NCBI GenBank assembly: GCA_046349635.1
Contig: JAXMBX010000024.1
Coordinates: forward strand, 11,873 to 75,872
Length of the DNA stretch: 64,000 nucleotides
Origin: JAXMBX01 sp046349635
Lineage (GTDB): Bacteria > Planctomycetota > Planctomycetia > Planctomycetales > Planctomycetaceae
Direction: 5' to 3'
Within the stretch, counting starts at the first letter, position 1. Every line of letters starts with the position of its first letter. This document shows, piece by piece, positions 9,415 to 17,689 of this stretch. The notes beneath the pieces were generated by a model. It was not told where the DNA came from. It was given only the letters and a program-made list of their open reading frames with translations, and ran no database searches. The translations under genes and the position numbers were made by a program.

Positions 9415-9945
9415 ATGTCATCTGTTGCCAAACCGGATCCGCTGCGTTTGGGATTTCTGGCGACGATGGAGATCCCGGAGCAGGGTTTCGTAGGGGGGTT
9501 GCTGGTCACCAGCCGGCATGGCCGCCCGCTGGAATTTCAATGTACCGCCCCGGTCAAACCGAATCGGACCCAGCAGATTCTGTATGGGGCGACGTTGGGC
9601 CCGTTCCTGATGGGGGAGCTAATCGGCAAGACGCTCCTGGAAAAAGTGGGGGTGAAGCCGCACCTGGTTCTGACCGAGCAGCCGGAAGTTCTGGAATTGC
9701 GCAATCACGTCGCGCTGCCGATTGCCTGCGTTGAAGCGGCTCCCTCCGCGACTGAGGGAGACATTTCCGCCGAACCGTTCAAGCTGGGAAAGCAATGGAT
9801 CCGGTTCCACGGCGGGCACACCGAAGACCATGAATCGATCCGGCAGCAGACGAAAGACATTCCGGGCGAGGCGGATCTTCGCGAACCGTTCGAGCGGGTG
9901 CGTGAAGCGTTGCAGGAAACCATTCGGAGCGGAGCGTTACGTTGA
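9415..9945 (+). CDS. Conserved-looking hypothetical protein upstream of SNF2 ATPase
   Basis: 176 residues from an ATG preceded by AGGGAAGGAA. No transmembrane segment or signal peptide. The sequence is well-formed soluble alpha/beta protein (LGFLATMEIPEQGFVGGLLV, QILYGATLGPFLMGELIGKTL) without a family motif I recognise. Its stop codon overlaps the TTG start of the SNF2 gene, so the two are translationally coupled and probably work together. A partner or regulator of the ATPase is an inference from this coupling only. Confidence 0.7.
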   Translation: MSSVAKPDPLRLGFLATMEIPEQGFVGGLLVTSRHGRPLEFQCTAPVKPNRTQQILYGATLGPFLMGELIGKTLLEKVGVKPHLVLTEQPEVLELRNHVALPIACVEAAPSATEGDISAEPFKLGKQWIRFHGGHTEDHESIRQQTKDIPGEADLREPFERVREALQETIRSGALR

Positions 9946-12086
9946 GTTTTTTTTCGCGCGAGGAACCGCAGCCCCAGACGACCGAGCCGAAAATTGCTCC
10001 CGCGGAAACCTCGCAGGAATCGCAGGGTGGCGCGCACGGCATCCCCGGTCCTCACTTTCAGCTTCCTTCTGTTCCGGTTGAACCGACGGAGTTCGATGCC
10101 GCGGCGGAACAAGAGTTGGTCCAACTCGAAGAGCTGATTAAAGCGGTTGAACCTGTCGCTGAGGAAGTTCCATCAGCGCCACTGCAAACCGATGTCCCTG
10201 CGGAACAGTCTTCTTCCGAGCGAGATGAGCTGGCGACGCGGGCGCTGGAACTGGGAGTGGATGTGCAGATCCATCTTTCCGGGTTCAATGGGGCGTTAAG
10301 CCGTCCCCCGCTGATTCGGACGGTCTCGGTGGAGATGCTCGACAAGCGACCGGTGCCTCAGCGGTGGACACCGATCTGGCGTGCGCCGAAGACATTTTGC
10401 CTGCGGTTTCCGGAGGGGTTTGATTTCCTGCCGCCGAAGCCGGAGAAGCCGCCACAACCTCCGAAGTCCGAGGAGGCGGCGGTTCAACAGCCAGGTGGAG
10501 AGAGCCTGAAAGAGGAGTTGCTGGCGCTGCTGCCGGGCGGCGTGATGCCCACGCCGGAGGGAGCAGTTGCGCCACCTCCCGAGCCGGAAAAGAAGACCCG
10601 CATTCAGCCGCCGCGCGATGCGCTGTCGGTGGAAGACCGGTTGTTTTATCTGTTGCAGCCTCCGCTGGAGACGTGGTTGAAGGGGCAGGAACTGATCATG
10701 CCCTTCGAGCCGTTTCCTTATCAATATGAAGGGATTGCGTGGCTGTTCTCGCAGAAATCGGCGTTGCTCGCGGATGAGATGGGGCTGGGGAAAACGATGC
10801 AGACGATCACCGCGATTCGTCTGCTGCTCAGAAGCGGTCAGGTGAATCGGCTGTTGCTGGTCTGTCCCAAGCCTTTGATTCCGAACTGGCAGCGGGAGTT
10901 CAAGAACTGGGCGGAGGAGCTGCCGGTCGTCACCGTCGAGGGGGACGGTCCGCGGCGAATGATGCAATGGCGGATGCCGGTCCCGATCCTGATGGTGAAT
11001 TACGAGCTGCTCGTGCGGGACATGGAGGCGATGCAGGACGATCCCCCGAAGTTCGACCTGCTGGTGCTCGACGAAGCGCAGAAGATCAAGAACCGGGGTT
11101 CTCGGACGGCGGTGATGGCGCGGGGGGTGCCGCGCAAACGGAGCTGGGCACTCACCGGCACGCCGATCGAGAATCGACCTGAGGAACTGGCGTCGCTGTA
11201 TGAATTCATGGAGGTAATCCCGCCGAACGGAACGCCTGACCTGCGGCAGTTGACGCGGTTGTCGAAGAGTTACATTCTGCGGCGGACCAAAGACCTGGTG
11301 ATGAAGGATCTGCCGCCGCGGTTGGATCGGGATGAATACCTGGAGATGGCGCCGGCGCAGAAATATGCGTATGAACAGGCGGAAAAACAGGGGATTATCC
11401 AGCTCAACGCACTGGAGGAATCGATCACGGTGCAGCATGTGTTTGAGCTGGTGCTGCGGCTGAAACAGATCACGAATTACGATCCGCTGACGGGGGAGAG
11501 CGCGAAGCTCGAGCGGCTGGAAGCGGACATGGAAGAGATCGCGGCCTCGGGGGGCAAGGCGATTCTGTTCAGCCAGTGGACGAATACGATCAGTTGGCTG
11601 GAGGAGAAGCTCGCGCGGTTCAAGCCTCTCGTGTATCACGGCAAGATTCCGATCAAGCAGCGCGAGCCGGTGTTGAAGCGGTTCAAGGAAGATCCCGCGG
11701 CGAACCTGTTGATGATGAGCTACGCGACGGGGGCGGTGGGGCTGAACCTGCAGTTCGCGGGATACGTGTTTTTGTTCGACCGGTGGTGGAATCCGGCGGT
11801 GGAAGACCAGGCGATCAACCGCGCGCATCGGATCGGGCAGAAGACGAAAGTGATCGTGACGAAATTCATTTCGAAGGACACGATCGAAGAGCGGATCGAC
11901 CGGGTGCTGGCGGAGAAGCGGGCGCTGTTCGCGTCCGTCCTGGGGGAAGGGGACAACACGAATGTCTCCCTGAGTCTGAACGCCTCGGAAATTTTCGGGC
12001 TGTTCGACCTGAAAGCGCGTCACGGGAAGGGGACGCGTTCGATTGCACCCCCCCCGCCGCCGGAGGGTGCGGAAGAAGCGGGCTGA
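9942..12086 (+). CDS. SNF2-family DNA-dependent ATPase/helicase
   Basis: 714 residues, starting at a TTG (9942-9944) that overlaps the TGA of the preceding gene (9943-9945). The first 200 residues are Pro/Glu-rich and probably disordered. The SNF2 ATPase core follows: DEMGLGKTMQT (Walker A, about 280), DEAQKIKN (DEAD-box equivalent, about 377), ALTGTPIENR (III), then the second RecA lobe with ILFSQWTNTI, SYATGAVGLNLQFA and NRAHRIGQ (VI). This is the bacterial Snf2/HepA-like arrangement for remodelling protein-DNA or RNA polymerase complexes. There is no zinc-finger SWIM domain, unlike many bacterial relatives. Confidence 0.92.
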   Translation: MSFFSREEPQPQTTEPKIAPAETSQESQGGAHGIPGPHFQLPSVPVEPTEFDAAAEQELVQLEELIKAVEPVAEEVPSAPLQTDVPAEQSSSERDELATRALELGVDVQIHLSGFNGALSRPPLIRTVSVEMLDKRPVPQRWTPIWRAPKTFCLRFPEGFDFLPPKPEKPPQPPKSEEAAVQQPGGESLKEELLALLPGGVMPTPEGAVAPPPEPEKKTRIQPPRDALSVEDRLFYLLQPPLETWLKGQELIMPFEPFPYQYEGIAWLFSQKSALLADEMGLGKTMQTITAIRLLLRSGQVNRLLLVCPKPLIPNWQREFKNWAEELPVVTVEGDGPRRMMQWRMPVPILMVNYELLVRDMEAMQDDPPKFDLLVLDEAQKIKNRGSRTAVMARGVPRKRSWALTGTPIENRPEELASLYEFMEVIPPNGTPDLRQLTRLSKSYILRRTKDLVMKDLPPRLDRDEYLEMAPAQKYAYEQAEKQGIIQLNALEESITVQHVFELVLRLKQITNYDPLTGESAKLERLEADMEEIAASGGKAILFSQWTNTISWLEEKLARFKPLVYHGKIPIKQREPVLKRFKEDPAANLLMMSYATGAVGLNLQFAGYVFLFDRWWNPAVEDQAINRAHRIGQKTKVIVTKFISKDTIEERIDRVLAEKRALFASVLGEGDNTNVSLSLNASEIFGLFDLKARHGKGTRSIAPPPPPEGAEEAG

Positions 12087-12438
12087 GTTGCAAACGGGTG
12101 TCCGATTTCTTAGTGCACGCTGAGAAACGCCGAAGAGTACTCCTTTTCAATGCGTGCCTCCCTTTGGGGGGGGCGAGATGCACTCGTGGCGTTTGAGCCT
12201 TCTACGAGAAAATCCGTGAGTTCTTCCGGAGGAATGGTTACTCTTTGCTTGCGGGCATCCTGCGGTTTGAAATTGTGATGGTATGCATAGTGTTGATACG
12301 TCATTAAACCTGTGCCAATTTGCGATTCATCGCATGAGGCGTTCGTACCGTCTCGGGAAGTCGAGTGTGGCGGAGCGTGTTTGATAAATGTCGTAAGGCC
12401 TTTCCACCAGTGACATGAGGAGCGAAGGGGAGAGACAC
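12087..12438. other. Intergenic region, no supported gene
   Basis: 352 bases between the SNF2 gene and the SGNH hydrolase gene, with lower GC than its surroundings in the second half. A 64-codon open frame on the minus strand (12304-12110) has no ribosome-binding site or family signature. No terminator with a T-run is visible. Confidence 0.4.
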
Positions 12439-13713
12439 ATGGAGTCTGAAGTGACGCGGCGGGGGTTTCTCCAAGGGGTCGTAGCGACGACGGGAGTGCT
12501 GGCAGGGGTGAAATCGCTGCCCGCAGCTCCGGGGACGGAAGTAGCCCGGGTCACGGCGGAGGAGTATCTCAAAAAGATCCTGTACACGCGCGACGAGGTG
12601 GAACAGTGGCTGGCCTTGAAAGCGTTTCCCTTCGCGAAGTACAGCAGTCCGTTCGGGTGGCTGCTGCGGGACGCGCGGTTTCAAGACGGCCTGGATGGAG
12701 CGATCAACCAATACACCTATGGGCCGCTGGATGAACGGATCACGATCCATCACCGGGAGAAGCGTTGTCGGATCAACACCTATGGGAACAGTTACACCCA
12801 GTGTCACCAGGTGGCGGATGGGGAGACGTGGCAGGAGGTGCTGGCGGGGCACATTGAGGAGCCAATCCGCAATTTCGGAGTGGGTGGGTGGTCGGTGTAC
12901 CAGGCATACTTACGGATGCTCCACGAGGAGGCTCGAAATCCTGCGGAACTGATCATTCTGAACATTTACCAGGACGATCATTTCCGGAACCTGGACTCGT
13001 GGCGGGGGATCCGGGTGAAGAAGCATCAAAGGTTTATTGAACCGACGTTGCCTTACGTGGAGGTGGACGTCAAAGCGGATCGGTTTGTAGAGCGTCCCAA
13101 TCCGTGTCCAACGCCGGAGAGCGTCTACAACTTGTGCGATCTGGACTGGGTGGTGAACCGATTCAAGGATGATTTCGCATTGAAGATTGTTCTGGAACAT
13201 GCGAACGCGAAAGCGCCGAACCCGGCGATGAACTACAAGGAAGCGATGGAGCTGGCGGCGTCCCACGGGATTATTACACGGACGGAGACGAGCAAATCGT
13301 TTTCGACGGCGGCGGATGCGTTGCACCAAGTGTCGGCTTATTACTCGACGCAAAAGATTGTGGAAAAGATTGAGGCGTATGCCCAAGCGCAGAAGAAGAA
13401 GGTGCTGTACATCCTGTCATATCCGGCGCAGTTCATAGCGCGGACGGTGAAGGAGGGGCAACGCCCCGACCGGCCGTTCGTGGAATTCCTGCAGCGGAAG
13501 AAGCTGCCTGTGGTGGATTTATTGCAGGCCCATCTGGAGGAGTTTGCGCAGTACAAGGGGGCGTTGACGGATTATCTGAGGCAGTATTTTGTGGGGCATT
13601 ATAATCCGCGGGGGAATTTCTTTACGGCATTTGCGATCAAGAAGCGGGTGGTGGAGATGCTGAACCCGAAGCCGTTGCCTTACCGGCCTGATCCGAACGT
13701 GATGAAAATGTGA
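12439..13713 (+). CDS. Tat-exported SGNH/GDSL-like hydrolase
   Basis: 424 residues from the ATG at 12439, chosen because GGGGAGAG sits just upstream; an earlier ATG at 12415 lacks a site. The leader has TRRGFLQG followed by a hydrophobic core and an AxA-type end, a twin-arginine signal. The SGNH esterase pattern appears as NTYGNSYTQ (block I, with Asn where GDS enzymes have Asp), NFGVGGWSVYQAY (block II Gly), a NIYQDDH region in place of the GxND block, and GHYNPRGN near the end, supplying the catalytic His. Such enzymes deacylate polysaccharides or lipids outside the cytoplasm; the substrate is unknown. Confidence 0.72.
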   Translation: MESEVTRRGFLQGVVATTGVLAGVKSLPAAPGTEVARVTAEEYLKKILYTRDEVEQWLALKAFPFAKYSSPFGWLLRDARFQDGLDGAINQYTYGPLDERITIHHREKRCRINTYGNSYTQCHQVADGETWQEVLAGHIEEPIRNFGVGGWSVYQAYLRMLHEEARNPAELIILNIYQDDHFRNLDSWRGIRVKKHQRFIEPTLPYVEVDVKADRFVERPNPCPTPESVYNLCDLDWVVNRFKDDFALKIVLEHANAKAPNPAMNYKEAMELAASHGIITRTETSKSFSTAADALHQVSAYYSTQKIVEKIEAYAQAQKKKVLYILSYPAQFIARTVKEGQRPDRPFVEFLQRKKLPVVDLLQAHLEEFAQYKGALTDYLRQYFVGHYNPRGNFFTAFAIKKRVVEMLNPKPLPYRPDPNVMKM

Positions 13714-13735
13714 AGAATGTGGAGACCGGGAATCG

Positions 13736-13834
13736 CTGCCGAACGTCGACAAGAGTACTCTGGCTAATGCGTTGACTCGGTCCAAGCGGCGCCGACGGCA
13801 TAGAAGTTGGTGGACATCGCGGGGATCTTGTGCC
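13736..13834 (+). pseudogene. ychF: Decayed fragment of a ychF (Obg-like GTPase) gene
   Basis: Two blocks of this intergenic stretch match the intact ychF at 17690-18778. Block one (13736-13787) aligns with 17711-17762 at about 45 of 52 positions and covers the G1 loop; the G1 glycine codon is changed to Asp (LPNVDKST). Block two (13791-13832) aligns with 17878-17919 at about 37 of 42 positions and covers the VDIAGI switch region. Relative to the intact gene about 115 bases are missing between the blocks, and a TAG falls in the second block. No further similarity is evident downstream. It is a dead 5' remnant, lying 4 kb upstream of the living copy in the same orientation. Confidence 0.75.
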
Positions 13835-13926
13835 GGCGTGCAAACGCGAGTCGAGAATCAAGGACGGGAGTTCGAGGGGGATGCGGAAGCCGAGGTTGGT
13901 CTCCTCACAGTGAGGGACGAAGTGCC

Positions 13927-15810
13927 TCAAGCCGGGGAATGATTGCGGAATTGCTGTCCGGAGGGGTGGGCGGGTGAATCATCTTCCTCCGAGATCCGTT
14001 CTGTGAATCTCAAAACGAAGACCTCTCCCTGGGGTGTCGCGAGGCTGCTGATGCGTAAATCGACAGGGAACTCCCGGCCGCTCTTGTGGCGAGCCATCAG
14101 GATCATGCCGGGAATGAGAGCGTGGAGATCGAGTTTCGTCCCGGAACCGATTTCGTGAGGTCTGGGGGGAGGGACTTTGATTTTCCGCAGGAGGAGATCC
14201 AGGGGGCGGCCGATGAGTTCGTCGGAACGATACCCGAAGATCCGTTCGATGAGTCCATTCGTGCCGAGGATGAGGGCATCGTCACGGAGCAGGAGCATGC
14301 CCACAGGACTTGAGTCGAGACCGGCGGTGGTCAGCTTTTCGCGGTCGGTCCCGGTGATATCGCGGGCGACGGCGAAGATGGTGTTCTCTTCGACGATGGC
14401 CTGTGCAGTCCATTCAAACCAGAGATAGTTCCCGCGACTCGTGCGATAGCGATTGATAAAACGGGTGAGTGGCTTTCCCTGTTCCAGAACGTGGATGGCG
14501 GCACGAGTCTTTTCGTGGTCATCGGGGTGAACGAAGCTGATAAAGGGACGGGAAACGAGTTCGTGATCGGCGTAACCCAGGATGCGGGTGAAGTTACGGT
14601 TGACGCGTCGGAAATAGCCATCCATCCCCGCGATGCAGAACAGGTCCGGGGAGAGATTGAAGAAGCGATTGAGGTCATATTCCGGCTGGCGGATCAGTGA
14701 TTCGAGATACGCGGTGATGGCCGTTTGCACGGCCTTTCCGTCCCGGTAGCGGTGACTCCGGTCCGGCTTGAGGCAGTTGCGGCAGATGTCGATGACCTGG
14801 GGATCGGCACCGCAGCGATTAAGAAGGTCGAGTTTTTCGGTGAGATCGGCCCGTTGCGCGATGCGGACGATTTCCAGAACGCTCTCCGCCTGGTAGAGGG
14901 GTTCCGCGGTCAGGATCTCGAAGAGAGTTGCTCCGAGCGCGAAGACGTCGATGCGTTCATCGATGAGATTGTCGTGTCCCGCGGCCTGTTCGGGGGCCAT
15001 GTAAGGGGGGCTGCCGAAGATGAAACCGGGGTGAGACGGGTTTTCGATCTGCTGACCGCATTCCGCGGGTCGGCGAACGATGCGGGACCTGTTCGGGGAA
15101 TGCTCGTGGAGCTCGAAGGGATTTTCCGGGAGACGGAAAGCGAGTCCAAAGTCCATGAGGAAAACTTCGCCGTGGCTGCCGAGCATGATGTTCGACGGCT
15201 TGATGTCTCGATGGACGATTCCCCTTTCGTGGCAGTAGGCGAGGGCGTGGGTGACCTGTTCGAAGATGCGGAGGAAGCGCGGGAGTTCGCGGTCTTCGGG
15301 GGAGCGTTCCAGGAGGGCGTCGAGGAGGCTTTGGCCGTCGATCAACTTCATGGTGAAGTACGGACGGCCGTCGAAATAGTTTCCAAGAGAATAGACGGGA
15401 ACAAACCCGGGGTGCTGCAATTCGGCGGTCATGCGGGCTTCGTCGAGGAAGCGGCGGATGGCGGCGGGGTTGTGGGCGAGTTCCTGTGAGATCACCTTGA
15501 CGGCCAAATTGCGATCGAGGGCGGCTTCCCGGGCGCGAAAAATATTTCCCATGCCTCCGACGCCAATCTGATCCTCCACCCGGAGATCATGATAGGAGGA
15601 GGCGTGTCGCTGCGGGGGGCCTTGCTCCTCTAATCCGGAATCCCCGAGACCGGCATGAAGTTTCCAGTCGAGTTCATCGTCCGTTGACCCTTCAGATTTT
15701 TCGAAGAAGGCGATCGTGCTTTCGCAGAGACGGGGTGCGACGGAGCGGTGTCGACGGAACGGTAGAAATGATCTCAGCCGGTCATACCAGTGAACGAGAT
15801 AGGAACTCAT
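13927..15810 (-). CDS. Soluble Ser/Thr protein kinase with two C-terminal PAS domains
   Basis: 627 residues from the ATG at 15810 (GGTGAG upstream); a longer open frame to 16047 has no supporting signal. The kinase domain spans about 76-365: glycine loop IGVGGMGNIF (82-91), Lys105, HRDIKPSN (200-207), DFG at 230-232, APE at 282-284. The activation segment is unusually long (about 50 residues) and rich in His, Arg and Pro. Two PAS domains follow (about 380-480 with NLSPDLFCIAGMDG, and 500-610 with SSPVGMLLL), with no histidine kinase or membrane segment. PAS sensing could therefore control the kinase from the C-terminal side. Confidence 0.88.
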   Translation of the reverse strand: MSSYLVHWYDRLRSFLPFRRHRSVAPRLCESTIAFFEKSEGSTDDELDWKLHAGLGDSGLEEQGPPQRHASSYHDLRVEDQIGVGGMGNIFRAREAALDRNLAVKVISQELAHNPAAIRRFLDEARMTAELQHPGFVPVYSLGNYFDGRPYFTMKLIDGQSLLDALLERSPEDRELPRFLRIFEQVTHALAYCHERGIVHRDIKPSNIMLGSHGEVFLMDFGLAFRLPENPFELHEHSPNRSRIVRRPAECGQQIENPSHPGFIFGSPPYMAPEQAAGHDNLIDERIDVFALGATLFEILTAEPLYQAESVLEIVRIAQRADLTEKLDLLNRCGADPQVIDICRNCLKPDRSHRYRDGKAVQTAITAYLESLIRQPEYDLNRFFNLSPDLFCIAGMDGYFRRVNRNFTRILGYADHELVSRPFISFVHPDDHEKTRAAIHVLEQGKPLTRFINRYRTSRGNYLWFEWTAQAIVEENTIFAVARDITGTDREKLTTAGLDSSPVGMLLLRDDALILGTNGLIERIFGYRSDELIGRPLDLLLRKIKVPPPRPHEIGSGTKLDLHALIPGMILMARHKSGREFPVDLRISSLATPQGEVFVLRFTERISEEDDSPAHPSGQQFRNHSPA

Positions 15811-16709
15811 GATCTCACCCGGGGATAGGAGTTGCGCACGAAACCGTTCGTTGGTTCGCAACGGGTCAAGAGGCCACCGGGATTTCTTCCGAGAGGTCCG
15901 ATCGCAAGAGAAGCACTTCCCGGAAATTCTCCTCTCAGGAGGTTCCGGAAAAGCATGAGGCAGAAGAGATGGCTTGTGAGGTGCGGCGAGAGGGGATGGA
16001 ACTTGAACAAGGATTCCCAGGGGAGTAACTCGGAAAAACACCGGCACCGGATTTCGGTTTGACCGCGCATGATGAGACAGGTCTGAATTCTGGCCCAGAA
16101 AGACCGACCAATCACAAAAATCAGAGAGGCAAACAGGTTCTCCCGGTTCCAGCAGGGGGACGGGAGAACATCGTCACGTTTTGAAGGGTGAAAGAGAGAA
16201 GTGTCACTGTCTCCCAGTTGGTTGATGCCGCCCGCTACCCCAGCCACGGAAACTGGTGAACAGAAGAGCGAAGGAGCGGCGAATCTTCCGAGTGAGAGAA
16301 AGATGAGTATTCCTTACTAAGGTATTAATCTAGTTCCGTTGGGATCGAAATCCGGACGCGAAATCCGGTCGTTTGCGTAAATTATTGAAAACTACGCGCA
16401 GGGTACGAAGGGGACCTCCGTGGACCGGTCCTGCGGATGCACCTCTCTTTAAGGCGGAATTCGCGACTCGATCCGGACGTCCAAGTGGAAGTTTTTAGAA
16501 AAAAACAGACGAAAAGAAGTGGGAATCTGGACTCATCTCAAAGATACCATTGACCGCCTCTTTAAGAGGGTTTGAGATTGAGAGGGATCTCGGTGGGGGC
16601 ATGGAGCGTTAACAGTGGGCGGCGAGTGGGAGCAAATCGAGGAAGCATCCCGCTAAGTGGATTCGGACCGGTCATTCGGCGAGATGAGTTCCCAATTCGC
16701 TAGGGTGGA
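15811..16709. other. Long non-coding stretch with two short palindromes
   Basis: Nearly 900 bases with no convincing gene on either strand. The open frames present have planctomycete-atypical composition and no start signals. Two compact perfect dyads are visible: CCTTA-C-TAAGG at 16312-16322 and CCTCTT-T-AAGAGG at 16557-16569, the second echoed by CTCTCTTTAAGG around 16442. The kinase promoter must lie at its left end. A small RNA cannot be excluded but I see no known fold. Confidence 0.4.
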
Positions 16710-17042
16710 TCAGGGGCGGATGTGGAGCGTGCGGATCTTGTCGCCGGCAAGTTGGAAGTGGAAACGGAGATCGATCGGGCTGCCGGGAAAGTTGCCGGTC
16801 AATTTGCACGCGACGATGGTGGTGTCCGGGGCCTGCTCGACGGCGAGAGGTTCGCAGGTGTAGGTGAATTTCGTGGCGACGTCGGCGCGCCAAGCGCGGA
16901 TTTCGGCCTGCCCGTGGTAGGTGTGGCCTTCGTCCTGGACGACGGCATCGGGCGTGAAGCAGTCGGCGACGGCTTGGCCGGGGCCTGTGTCGGCTTCGAA
17001 ATAGGCGGCGATGGGGGCGGGGAGTTGCAGTGGCGTGGGCAT
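16710..17042 (-). CDS. NTF2/SnoaL-like small protein
   Basis: 110 residues with the cone-fold pattern of SnoaL/NTF2-like proteins: an N-terminal helix (APIAAYFEADTG), the conserved DCFTPDAVVQDEGHTYHG turn and strand segment (residues 27-44), a helix with EIRAW, then a run of alternating strands ending in FHFQLAGDKIRTLHI. Such proteins are polyketide cyclase-like or detoxification enzymes, or small-molecule binders. It is divergently arranged with an HxlR regulator across an intergenic region full of GTAAA-type repeats, which suggests direct control by that regulator. Confidence 0.85.
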   Translation of the reverse strand: MPTPLQLPAPIAAYFEADTGPGQAVADCFTPDAVVQDEGHTYHGQAEIRAWRADVATKFTYTCEPLAVEQAPDTTIVACKLTGNFPGSPIDLRFHFQLAGDKIRTLHIRP

Positions 17043-17114
17043 GGTTGTTTTCCGGAACGGGGAGAGTGTCTGGGGTCGTCAAAGAGACAGAGAGGAGCGC
17101 GTCTGTCGGGAGAA

Positions 17115-17180
17115 CTTTACGGAGCATGGTTTCCCAAGTAAAGTAGGTTCGTAAACGGAAGCTGCTTTACAGAAGTAAAC
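17115..17180. promoter_or_regulatory. Candidate HxlR operator region: five GTAAAG/C hexamers
   Basis: Between the divergent NTF2-like and HxlR genes the hexamer GTAAA(G/C) or its complement occurs five times in 66 bases: CTTTAC 17115-17120, GTAAAG 17138-17143, GTAAAC 17151-17156, CTTTAC 17165-17170 and GTAAAC 17175-17180. The second and fourth form an inverted pair. HxlR regulators commonly bind dyads in the divergent promoter beside their own gene. Confidence 0.5.
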
Positions 17181-17223
17181 CACAGAGACGGACTGGGAAC
17201 CGATCAAGGGGGAGGGAGAATCG

Positions 17224-17574
17224 ATGGGGAAGCGAAAGGCGGCCCGGGCGGCGGCGGGGGACAATGAGCACGAACCGTTACAGAAATTGCTGGCGATCCT
17301 GGCGAGTCCGTGGACGCTGTTATTAGTGCATCGGCTGCATACGGAGGGACCGAAGCGGTTCGGGGAGCTGAAGCGCCGGTTGGGTCGGATCTCGACGAAG
17401 ACGTTGACGGAACGGTTGCGTCTGCTGGAGGGGGAGAAGTGGGTGTCTCGTCATTACGAGCCGACGGTCCCGCCACAGGTGACGTATTCCATTACGAACA
17501 AGGTGCTGGAACTGGACGGGGTGATGGTGGAACTGGACCGGATTGCAGAGCGGTGGTACGGGAAGCGAAGGTAG
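17224..17574 (+). CDS. HxlR-family winged-helix transcriptional regulator
   Basis: 116 residues. After a basic N-terminus the HxlR-type wHTH is clear: LLAILASPWTLLLVHRL (W/T-L-L core, about 22-38), GPKRFGELKRRLGRISTKTLTERLRLLEG (recognition region, 42-70) and the wing VPPQVTYSITNKV. HxlR proteins sense aldehydes, quinones or redox state and regulate adjacent divergent genes. The normally conserved N-terminal cysteine of many HxlR members is absent, so thiol sensing is unlikely. A further start within the basic segment is possible. Confidence 0.9.
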   Translation: MGKRKAARAAAGDNEHEPLQKLLAILASPWTLLLVHRLHTEGPKRFGELKRRLGRISTKTLTERLRLLEGEKWVSRHYEPTVPPQVTYSITNKVLELDGVMVELDRIAERWYGKRR

Positions 17575-17689
17575 GATTCCCGCAGGATTGCAGGGGGAGA
17601 GGGATCGAACGGGGGGGAGACTTACGATTTAGGGCGGGGGGCGGTATCCTAGAGGTTTACCGCATTTTTTCTGAAGTTTTGGGATCACA

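Noticed and set aside
10296..12023. 575-codon minus-strand frame
   Set aside because: Antisense shadow of the SNF2 gene; Arg/Leu/His-rich noise.
12110..12304. 64-codon minus-strand frame that might be a transposase relic
   Set aside because: No ribosome-binding site and no transposase motif; too short to support.
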